Shown here in pieces: positions 22,309-32,200 of a DNA stretch of 64,000 nt. Each line of letters opens with the position of its first letter. Within the stretch, counting starts at the first letter, position 1. Position numbers and translations under genes: made by a program. Source of the stretch: Isoetes taiwanensis (taxonomy: Eukaryota > Streptophyta > Lycopodiopsida > Isoetales > Isoetaceae); NCBI GenBank assembly GCA_021234155.1, contig JAJEKV010000109.1, positions 2,350,738 to 2,414,737 on the forward strand, in the 5' to 3' direction. Below the pieces are notes generated by a model. That model was not told the origin of the DNA. It saw only the letters and a program-made list of their open reading frames with translations, and did not search any database.

Positions 22309-24360
22309 CTATTTCATGCAAGACACTAACAAAACAAGAAGGAAGTCATCTTTGTCAAAATCTTGAGGATGATAGGATGGCGGATTCAATGATTTGGACT
22401 GATTGAAGCAACACTTTAGAGCATCATCATCCACCATGATCATGCCTTCCTTATCCTCAACACCTAGGGCATCCATCATGTTGCGCAAGCATTTCACAAA
22501 TATCTTTTACACTTCTGGGTTCTTTAGGGTTTGTGAATGAAGCACATTTGCTTTTGATCCCGGATGGACGCCCAATCTCTATTTATTTCGGGCACTACTT
22601 TCAAAACATCCCGTATATTTCTATGCTCCATAGATGACCAAATTGCACAATGAAGCGCACCAAGGCACGGTCCAACATCTCCTTCCGGATAAAGGGCGGG
22701 TAAACATATTTTGGTGCGTGTCTCAAATGGTCGATTCGATACTATGACTTTTCAAACGCGTTGCTTTAGGTAACGTTCTATATAGCACACACCATTCAAA
22801 TCAAAGACCAGTACTTTTGGGGAAGCCAAATCATTTCTTTAAAGGCGAACAATAACGTATGAGATGAAAGAAATGGAAAACGAAAACGCGCCAGGCGCGA
22901 TTTCATTAATGATGCATGTCAACATAATTTAAAAATATGATCTCTAGGAAACTCTAAATCGCGCCAGGCACGATTTCTATATGCTTGTAGTTTGTAAAAT
23001 GCATGGATATCAAAAAGGAACATTGTCCGCGATACCTTTCTTCTTCATCATTCCCTTGGTGTCTTCTTAGTTGCATCCTTATTCTGAGTTGTCTCCGGTT
23101 TCTTTGGAAGCACCAACCACATCGGTTGAGATCTCATGCAATTGTGAACTATGCTTGATAGTTCATTACTCTTTACGCTAACCTGGCTAGTGCTTTCAGA
23201 TTTGGAGTCTACTTCATCATCATTATTGTTATTATCATCATCCTTGTTATTTTCATCTTGTTCTATATTTTTGGTCAAGGATGTTCACGCTGGGCATGTC
23301 GATAGGTACTTGGTGATCTGGGCGTTTTCTTGGTTTCATCCATGATATTGTGGCCAACCAATAGGCTGTCTCATATTCTCCGTTCCTTAAGCAAATCTGC
23401 AGTATTTCGGCCTTAGAGGTAGAAGCTTTGTTTTTTACCGCTTGGACATTGGTCCCCTAGGTGCTTCCTCTAGTACTTTCTCAAAGAAGAGGTCCAAGAA
23501 ATTTTTGGCTCGATCATCGAGACGACCGCTCGGGCGTTTCCTTGCTAACTTCAAAGCTTCTACCGATGTAACCTCAACGTGAAGTTCCCAACAAGTTGTT
23601 CCCAATGGACAAAATGCTTCAATGAGATCTTTGGGAAAGGTCCATAGAGAACCCGTTCTTGTTTAGCTTCCCCCTTATGTGAAGTTAGGAGCTCATACTT
23701 AATGTGGTCCACAAGAACCTGGCCTACCGGGTTTTCTTCCTCTTCTTCCTCTAACTCTTCCACGACCTTGACACCCTTCCCCTTGTCTTCTTGCTCCGGA
23801 TAGAAGATGTTTAGCGGGGATCGTTCATCTAACCGGATAACACCGCCATGCTAGTTTGTCTCCATCCGGTTTCCTTAAGCCTTTCATATTCCTTATCATC
23901 CATCATGGCTATCATAATAATAAGCACATGAGAAATTTTACTTATTTGTCTTTGAAGTCGGCCTTCCTTGTTTTCATCTATGAGGATCGCTGGCGTATGA
24001 CTTTTACGCATTCTAAGTCATTTGCGGCCAGTTAGAGCGGATGCATAGGACATGTCGGAGGGACATATAGTGACAATAGTGTAATTCATCTCCGTCGTTG
24101 AAACCACTTGCATATGTTGAAGAACGTATTATAGTCATCAGCGACCATCGGTGCCTCGGCTATCAAGCGCGAATAGTGTGATATCATGGGGACCGCACCA
24201 ACTTTCGGCAAAAGCACTTGAAACCAGCGGACACTTGATAAAAAGCGTGGATTCCGTTTGCGGGTCCGCTTCACCAACGCTACTTTTCGTTTCAAGTCGG
24301 ATGCAACTTTAGTGTGCATCCCTTTAAGGTTTGCAATGTTCTTCAACCTGGCAGCGACAA
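22309..24360 (-). pseudogene. decayed ORF block on minus, element-like, unrecognised
   Basis: Several minus-strand frames succeed each other in different phases: 24346-24086 (86 aa, basic: LKRKVALVKRTRKRNPRFLS), 23763-23560 (67 aa, with an EELEEEEEE run) and 23278-23048 (76 aa, with a D/N-rich tract). They read like pieces of one frameshifted protein with basic, acidic and low-complexity parts, in a block that also carries the GC palindromes and a foldback hairpin. I do not recognise the family. A decayed DNA transposon gene is the most economical reading, but that is inference. Confidence 0.3.
22887..22974. repeat. GCGCCAGGCGCG-type palindromes, left pair
   Basis: CGCGCCAGGCGCG at 22887-22899 and ATCGCGCCAGGCACGAT at 22958-22974, both running into ATTTC. 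They belong to a motif family that recurs in the hairpin at 25.06-25.38 kb and again at 37.1-39.5 kb. Confidence 0.8.
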
Positions 24361-24399
24361 AGTCTTTGGACCAAAATACATACTTCTTTAGGTCGTCGT

Positions 24400-25055
24400 T
24401 GGAGCGTTATATTTTGCATGAGTCCTAACTTTCAGACAGCGACCAGTCTCTCTGTAAGCCTTTGTAATTCCTCACCAACTTCTTGAGCACTCTAATATTT
24501 TTCAGCTCGTCGCATGCATCTTCAAAAGGATTCCACGGCCTTTGTTGAGGAGGTTTTCTTGTAAAGGATTTCCTACGATTAACCTATCGAAGGCGAGATC
24601 GGTTCTTGATCGTCCAATCCACAGGCCTTCCTCATCTCGTTATATGGATATCAAAATTGATGTGTCAACAGAGGAAATCTTCCTTGTGAATCGGCAACTT
24701 CTTCTCCGCGTAGGCATCCCGAATTCATTCCATTTCTCCCATACTAGATCGGAAGCAAAAACTATCTTGCGGGCATCCTTGGGTACAGTTGGTTTTTCGG
24801 AAGCATCACCCTTTCATCACCCTTTTTTTCTTTGATCTGGTGCTCTTGGTTTTGTCACGTATTATAGTCCGACTAAGTGTCCTTTCCGGCAACTTGAATT
24901 GGTAGCTTTTGGAATTTGGCCAATGCACGGCATTGGCTTCCTATATTCAATCCAGCTGGTTCCGAGCATGCGAAGTTGCTCTCTATATAGGAATGCAAGT
25001 AATAACTTTGTTAGCTTCATAATGGTGAATTCAAACAATCCTTCTAGTTTAAAAT
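24400..25055. other. intergenic DNA left of the hairpin
   Basis: One plus-strand frame of 97 codons (24542-24835) is unrecognised. No repeat or RNA gene is seen. Confidence 0.35.
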
Positions 25056-25378
25056 TGCGCCCAGCGATTTCATATTAGAAGGCAAATTGCCTTCTCTAAA
25101 TAGCAAAGGGTTCCTGGAATGGTAGGCGTTTTCGTCACATAAGCAAATGGCGCTGGCGATTTCATAATGGAATGCAATTTAGCCATCGCAGCATTTGCCT
25201 AGTCTGAGGAGAAACGACGTTTCTCCTCCGGACTAGGCAAATCGCGGCGGCGTAATTTGCATTCCAATATGAAATCGGCCAAAGCGCGATTTGCTTATGT
25301 GACGAGAAACGTCTACCATTCCAGGAACCCTTTGCTGGCGTGATTTGCCTTCTAATATGAAATCGCGCGTGGCGCGAT
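25056..25378. repeat. about 320-bp foldback inverted repeat
   Basis: The centre is AGGAGAAACG-A-CGTTTCTCCT (25207-25227), and the arms pair outward for roughly 150 bases on each side. Matched blocks include GGGTTCCTGGAATGGTAG with its complement, CGTCACATAAGCAAAT with ATTTGCTTATGTGACG, and GATTTCATATTAGAAGGCAA with its complement. The arms disagree mainly at the embedded GC-rich motifs (25056, 25148, 25241, 25273, 25334, 25361). It could be a foldback MITE, the subterminal hairpin of a larger element, or a source of small RNA. Confidence 0.9.
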
Positions 25379-25499
25379 TCGCAAATACGAAAAAGAAAAA
25401 TGAGGGAAGAGAATTACCTTTTGTATAAGAAGGTTTTTCCCATGTCATTCAGGAGTGCGCTTATTTCGGCTAGTTCGGTAGGTGTTGTTGAGCCGCTCA

Positions 25500-25840
25500 G
25501 GAACCGGCGGTTCGGACGAGAATCACGACTTATAGAACAACTGATTCCCAGTATGCTATGCCTTCTTGATCAGAACCTTCTGGGCCTCTATTGAATGCTG
25601 GCCATCTATTATCATAAAATGTATGTCTGGGTTCTCGATGAAGTCTTCCAACTTGCTCCAAATGATTACCTTCTTTGTTTTGGTATCGTGCAAAGACTAC
25701 ATCTGCGGGCATTGGCTTTTGCCACGGATTTTCGATCATCTTTGTTCACTATCTCCAAGGTCTTTGCTTATCATACCTTCTGGCGACATAAATAGCTTTA
25801 GTGGACTGAAAAGCCTATCCACGTGGATTCCGGATGGGTG
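25500..25840 (-). pseudogene. element-like fragment with an IDGQHS motif
   Basis: The minus strand reads KLEDFIENPDIHFMIIDGQH, then SIEAQKVLIKKA, with the DGQHS codons at 25606-25592. DGQH-containing segments occur in transposon-like plant and fungal proteins and in ParB/DGQHR-type domains; I cannot decide between them. Stops and frame changes surround it. It lies just beyond the hairpin on the same strand as the decayed block at 22.3-24.4 kb, so it may be the N-terminal part of that element. Confidence 0.35.
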
Positions 25841-25849
25841 AAGCTCATT

Positions 25850-26780
25850 GATGGATACTTGTTTCGGCATATTTTTTCGGTTTGCTCATTGCCTCCAATT
25901 GCTGGCCTTGTCATGCCGTCCTTGTAAAGGCCTGGTGTCACTTCATAGTTTCCCCGCCTTTAGAGCTAGCTTCTTCCCTTATCCTTCCTTTGCTCAGCCA
26001 AGTAGACCTTTGCCCAGGGGCCTCGTGCTAATGGCTCGTCCGTTATTTTGTAAGCCCCTCGATATTAGTTTAGGAGTCAATGGCTCGCTAACTTTCCAAC
26101 CAAATTTAAAGAGGGAATCGGCCATGTCGTCGATCTTGTGATCGTTCTGGGGTTTTATCACGCTTATAACACATGATATTCTGGACCATCACCATACAAG
26201 TCTACCTATGTAGCCTTGTATGCCTTAGAAAGTGGTTAGGGGCATGACTAAGTTATTCATATAACTTAGCCAACCTTGAGTTAAGACCATTTCCACGCGT
26301 GGCCTTAACCTATCCAGCACCCGCCGCCACACGGACTTACCCTATTGGAGCCATGTGGCATAACATGTGAACCCTAACCCTAGGCCTCTTTTCGGCTCCA
26401 ACAGGTCCTAGGAACCTTTTTCGCCGAAACTCCGTTTGAGAACCGTCCCGGCCAGACAAAGATACGTGAAACCCAGAGCGTGAGCGCATCGGCAGGAGTG
26501 GAGCTACCTCGAACACCTTGAAGATCATGGAGACGCCGTGATTGGGAGGGAGTGCTTCCTGAGCGGTATGTGGGAGTAGTGTTTTAGTAGTCCATCCGAA
26601 GTTAGCACTCCGGATGGGTTAGTGTTTCAGATCTAGAGTAGAGCCATCCTAGAACTCGGTAATCAACATCTTAAACCCTAATCAAAGAACCCTAACTATA
26701 AGTTAGATATGTATGATTAGGTTAAGATGTTCTTATGATGATTATCATGTTATGATGCTATGTGATGATGGTTGATCATG
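25850..26780. other. intergenic DNA with telo-box-like motifs
   Basis: No gene is recognised. AACCCTAACCCTA (near 26370) and AAACCCTAA / AACCCTAA (26670-26695) match the plant telo-box, an element often found near transcription starts of translation-related genes. Here no gene follows, so the match may be chance or relate to an element leader. Confidence 0.4.
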
Positions 26781-27770
26781 TTTGCTCCTCTTGTATTGGG
26801 AAGGGGGGTAGAGACCTAGAGCCATATGTAGTATGCTCCTAGATTAGATCCCCTTAGTTCCTATTAGTTTAGGCGTGCATAGGGAGCCCACCGGGGCATC
26901 GAGGCTATGATGTGAATCCAGCACCACATACTTGGGGCTAGAGGGAATGTGGAGGAGGATCCACCGAGTGGGGGCCGAGGGGAATCCCATAGTGGGCTAG
27001 ACTTATGGCCGGTCACCGTGTGGGCGAGCATGGGTCCCGGACACCTCACCGGGCAATGGTGTCGCCTCTCTCGAGAGCTGCAGTGTTGGCTTGGCTCTCG
27101 CTTTTGGGGGTTAAGTCGGGTGCCTAATCAGGTGTCGCCACGATTCTCTAGCTGCCCACGGAATCTCTAGACCCCAGGAAGGGGAGATGCAACCCTTCCC
27201 GCCTCATCGGACCAGTGGGAGATGCAACCTGAGTAGTCCCCATGGGTGATGCCATGGGATTGTGTATCCGAAGGCTAGGAGTCACGCCGAGCTCGATTTA
27301 GCCCATATGCAAAGTATGCACAAGGGAGGGGGATGGAGTAGTCAATCCTAGCCGTTGTCTTATGCCGTACTTGCCATTGCCATTGACATATTTCGATGCT
27401 CTATCTTGAGGTGACGATCGGTCATCCCTCCTTACGGAGTCTCGAGCACGGGTAGAAGCTATGCGGTTTTTGTGGTTTATGATTATCTTATTTGCATTTG
27501 TGGATATGTGATGGACTACCCTTGAAATAGTATGTTGTATTGTCATCGCTAGTTCGGACGTTGTTTATGCTTCATTTGTGATAGGAGCCCATAGGGGAGG
27601 GCGCCAAAGACACCGTGTCCCCTTCCCCGCGACTAGGATCCCGAGTGCGAGGGATATGCCGACCCATGCGGTTGAAGGACCGGATGGGGATTTTCGCCGA
27701 AAGTGTACGGCCGGGTGTCAGATATTTAGTGAGGGCGTCCAGATCTTATCACGGTCTCTTTAAAAGAGCT
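26780..27770. other. GC-rich segment, LTR- or leader-like, unassigned
   Basis: Base composition changes sharply: GC-rich, with many G-runs and CCGG sites, unlike the AT-rich flanks. Short internal repeats such as GGGAGATGCAACC (27183 and 27218) are present. The open frames on both strands look like consequences of the high GC content. Composition of this kind is common in LTRs or leaders of plant retroelements, but I found no TG...CA ends, no PBS and no second copy. Confidence 0.35.
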
Positions 27771-27779
27771 AGAAACCGC

Positions 27780-28660
27780 ATCGATTGATCTTCTTTAGGC
27801 TCTTCCTATTTTTTGGCCCACTTCAACTAGCACCGGCGAAAAAATCGTCCCGATGCGCATGTGATAAGAATTCCCTGCTTCTTCATTTGATCAGTCTCTC
27901 TTACCCTAGACATGAATATGAGGTCTCTTCCCACCGGTTTTGAAGATCTCCACATACCATTCTGACCCTCCGTAAGATCTTCTTCGGACATGGAGGTTCT
28001 AACGAGCCTTTATTATTCGGATGTATCCTCTAATGTCAATACATCTTTCCGAGTGTAACAGTAACATCTTCATCTGTCCTTTGCTTTTTCTGGGCTGAAG
28101 AGGTCTCGCTGTGCTTTCTCCTTTTGATTGCCTTCTGTGATCCTGTAAAATTTCAGCACATGGGTTAATCTTTTAATGCTAGAATATTGCTAAGTCGAAA
28201 CATATGCAACAAAGTTTAAAATGAAACGCACTAATTTGCTCCAAAGACTTCAAAAAGGAATCTTTAAAGATTCCTAAAATTCCCCAAAAAAGGTCCATTT
28301 TCACGATCTATTTGTGACAAGCGTGACATTTTGGACATTTTAGGTACCCTTTTGAGGGGGTAATTGAACTTCTATTTACATGCGAAATTGTTTATTGCCC
28401 CGTTTTGGCCCCCTAGTTTGGTATGAAAAATACTAACGAATCTAAATACAATAAAAAATTTGACATTGAAACAAATAGCAATTCCACTAGAGCAACAAAA
28501 GCATATAATATTCAAAGTTTTTAAAACCACTACAATTTTTTTAAACAAAATTGTAAAAATCTAATACATTTGACATTTTGAACAAAGTTATATTTTGCGG
28601 CTTTAATTTCCCCACATTTGTTGGACGATATGAATTTGAAGCATGGGTGAGCTCAAGAGG
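27780..28660. other. AT-rich intergenic DNA
   Basis: No gene or RNA is recognised. It becomes more AT-rich toward the palindrome cluster at 28.67 kb. Confidence 0.4.
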
Positions 28661-28668
28661 CATAAAAA

Positions 28669-28855
28669 TATAAATTTATACCACGGAGCTCAAGCAAAGG
28701 TACCTGAGAGACAACTCAAAGCGGTATAAATTTATACCGCTGTGAAGCTCAAAGCGGTATAAATTTATACCATCACCCCACGGGAAAAGAGGGGGCGCAA
28801 AGATAAATTTATACCGACATTTTTACACAAGCAGTTTACGGTATAAATTTATACC
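28669..28855. repeat. five copies of the palindrome GGTATAAATTTATACC
   Basis: Full or partial copies lie at 28669-28682 (right half complete), 28721-28740 (GCGGTATAAATTTATACCGC, a perfect 20-bp palindrome), 28754-28771, 28803-28816 and 28840-28855. Several are preceded by AGCTCAA or ACTCAA. Spacing is 33 to 50 bases. The flanks between copies are not obviously repeated, so this is a cluster of one palindrome rather than a plain tandem repeat. It sits about 80 bases left of the tandem array. Confidence 0.9.
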
Positions 28856-28936
28856 ATGAGCTCTTTTTAGAAACGTTTTGCTACAACTCTAGTATGCTAT
28901 AACACACAAAAAAATCATTTATATAAAACTATCTTC

Positions 28937-29215
28937 ATCCAATCTAACCCGGGTGAGCTAATGTGACTATTTTTTTTATCTTAAATCTATGTTTTTTATA
29001 ATAACCCATTGAATTGTTTTAGGGATATGGTCTAACAGGGGTTTCGAGGGATTTGATATAGATATAATTCTTGAAGCCCGGGGGTTCGGGGATTTGATAT
29101 AGATATAATTCTTGAAACCATAGACCATATCCCTAAAAAAACAATTCAATGGGTTATTATAAAAACATAGATTTAAGATAAAAAATAGTCACATTAGCTC
29201 ACCGTTAGATTGGTT
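28937..29215. repeat. head-to-head inverted copy at the left edge of the tandem array
   Basis: Bases 28937-29032 are the reverse complement of about 29107-29215, which is the first part of the array unit (CATATCCCTAAAACAATTCA through the A-box-like segment). Between them are two short copies of the unit start (GATTTGATATAGATATAATT at about 29050 and 29092). The array therefore begins with an inverted partial unit that can fold into a hairpin with arms of about 95 bases. Confidence 0.85.
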
Positions 29216-32200
29216 AAAGTAGGCGATAGGACATTGAGTTATTTTGGTAGAGGTTCAATCCTCGTGATTTCATATTCTAAAAGCTTAAGCCAAAACCATC
29301 AAAAGAGGCTCGACATACCATCAAAATCATAATTAGCATAATCAAAACCAGAGGTGCAACAACTCAGATTCGACATCTTAAAATCATACCATCATAATTG
29401 AAAACCGAGAGGTGTCAAGGCAAACTACACCGGGCCAGGATTGACAGATTCGTGGTAGTCCACATCTTAGAATATGTAGCAAAAAATCTGTGGGGATTTG
29501 ATAGATATAATTCTTGAAACCATAGACCATATCCCTAAAACAATTCAATGGGTTATTATAAAAAAACATAGATTTAAGATAAAAAATAGCATTAATCGGT
29601 TAGATTGGTTAAAGTAATTAGGACATTGAGTTATTTTGGTAGAGGTTCGAATCCCCAGTATTGTCAAGCCAAAAGCTCTCGACATACCATCAAAACCTTA
29701 GGCAAACTAGGATTCGACATCTTAAAATCATAGGCGCCCCAATCATAATTGAGCATAATCAAAACGAGAGGTGTCAAGAAGGTAGTCGGGCCATAGGATT
29801 GACAGATCCGACGACCGTGGTAGTGCACCTCGTTTAGAATATGTAGCAAAATAACAGGGGGTTCCTGGGGGATTTGATATAGATATAATTCTTGAAACCA
29901 TAGACCATATCCCTAAAACAATTCAATGGGTTATTATAAAAAAAACATAGATTTAAGATAAAAAATAGTCACATTAGCTCACTGGTTAGATTGGTTAAAG
30001 TAGTCGTATTAGGACATTGAGTTATTTTGGTAGAGGTTCAATCTCAGATTTCATATTCTAAAAAGCTTAAGCCAAACCGTATAGAGGCTCGATATACCAT
30101 CAAAACCTTAGGCAAACTCAGATTCGACATCTTAAAATCATAAAGCCCCCAATCATAATTGAGCATAATCGAAACGAGAGGTGTCAAGAAGCTCTAACAT
30201 ACAGTCTGGGCCATAGGATTGACAGATCCGACGACTGTGGTAGTCCAGGGTGCACCTCGTTTAGAATATGTAGCAAAATAACAGGGGGTTCCTGGGGGAT
30301 TTGATATAGATATAATTCTTGAAACCATAGACCATATCCCTAAAACAATTCAATGGGTTATTATAAAAAAAACATAGATTTAAGATAAAAAATAGTCACA
30401 TTAGCTCACTGGTTAGATTGGTTAAAGTAGTCGTATTAGGACATTGAGTTATTTTGGTAGAGGTTCGAATCCCCGTATTTCATATTCTAAAAGCTTAAGC
30501 CAAACCGTATAGAGGCTCGATATACCATCAAAACCTTAGGCAAACTCTCAGATTCGACATCTTAAAATCATAGGCGCCCCCAATCATAATTGAGCATAAT
30601 CTAAAACGAGAGGTGTCAAGAAGCTCTCTAACATACAGGCCTCAACATAGGATTGACAGATCCGGTATTTATAGGATGGTAGTCCAGTGGTGCACCTCGC
30701 TTAGAATATGTAGCAAAATAAATTGTTGAGTTATTTTGGGGGTTCTGCAAAAATAAGCGGGGGGGATTTGATATAGATATAATTCTTGAAACCATAGACC
30801 ATATCCCTAAAACAATTCAATGGGTTATTATAAAAAAAAACATAGATTTAAGATAAAAAAAATAGTCACATTAGCTCACTTTGGTTAGATTGGTTAAAGT
30901 AGTCGATATTAGGACATTGAGTTATTTTGGTAGAGGTTCAATCCTCGTATTTCATATTCTAAAAGCTTAAGCCAAACCAGATAGAGGCTCGATATACCAT
31001 CAAAACCTTAGGCAAACTCAGATTCGACATCTTAAAATCATAGGCGCCCCCAATCATAATTGAGCATAATCAAACGAGAGGTGTCAAGAAGCTCTAACAT
31101 ACAGTACCGGGCCATAGGATTGACAGATCCGGACGACCGTGGTAGTCCGTGGTGCACCTCGCTTAGAATATGTAGCAAAATAAAAGGGGGTTCCGTGGGG
31201 ATTTGATATAGATATAATTCTTGAAACCATAGACCATATCCCTAAAACAATTCAATGGGTTATTATAAAAAAACATAGATTTAAGATAAAAAATAGTCAC
31301 ATTAGCTCATTTGGTTAGATTGGTTAAAGTAGTCGATTAGGACATTGAGTTATTTTGGTAGAGGTTCAATCCCCTCGTATTTCATATTCTAAAAAGCTTA
31401 AGCCAAACCGTGATAGAGGCTCGATATACCATCAAAACCTTAGGCAAACTCGTATTCGACATCTTAAAATCATAAAGGCCCCTAATCATAATTGAGCATA
31501 ATCAAAACAGAGGTGTCAAGAAGCTCTAACATACGGTCCGGGCCATAGGATTGATGATCCGACGACCGTGGTAGTCCAGGGTGCACCTCGTTTAGAATAT
31601 GTAGCAAAATAAAAGGGGGTTCTGTGGGGATTTGATATAGATATAATTCTTGAAACCATAGACCATATCCCTAAAAAACAATTCAATGGGTTATTATAAA
31701 AAAAACATAGATTTAAGATAAAAAATAGTCACATTAGCTCACTTTGGTTAGATTGGTTAAAGTAGTCGATTAGGACATTGAGTTATTTTGGTAGAGGTTC
31801 AATCCCCGTATTTCATATTCTAAAAGCTTAAGCCAAACCGTGATAGAGGCTCGATATACCATCAAAACCTTAGGCAAACTCGTATTCGACATCTTAAAAT
31901 CATAGGGCCCCCAATCATAATTGAGCATAATCAAACGAGAGGTGTCAAGAAGCTCTAACATACGCCTGGGCCATAGGATTGATGTGATCCGGACGACCGT
32001 GGTAGTCCGTGGTGCACCTCGCTTAGAATATGTAGCAAAATAAAATGTGGGGTTCCAGGGGATTTGATATAGATATAATTTTGAAACCATAGACCATATC
32101 CCTAAAACAATTCAATGGGTTATTATAAAAAAACATAGATTTAAGATAAAAAATAGTCACATTAGCTCACCGGTTAGATTGGTTAAAGTAGTCGATTAGG

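Noticed and set aside
26780-27770. Bacterial or organellar insertion, because of high GC
   Set aside because: No organellar or bacterial gene can be read; the composition is also compatible with a retroelement LTR or leader.
28669-28855. CRISPR-like repeat-spacer layout of the AT palindrome
   Set aside because: Only five copies with partial repeats, irregular spacers and no cas genes in a eukaryotic context.
30395-30480. Functional tRNA gene
   Set aside because: A and B boxes fit, but no seven-base acceptor pairing or proper anticodon arm can be drawn.
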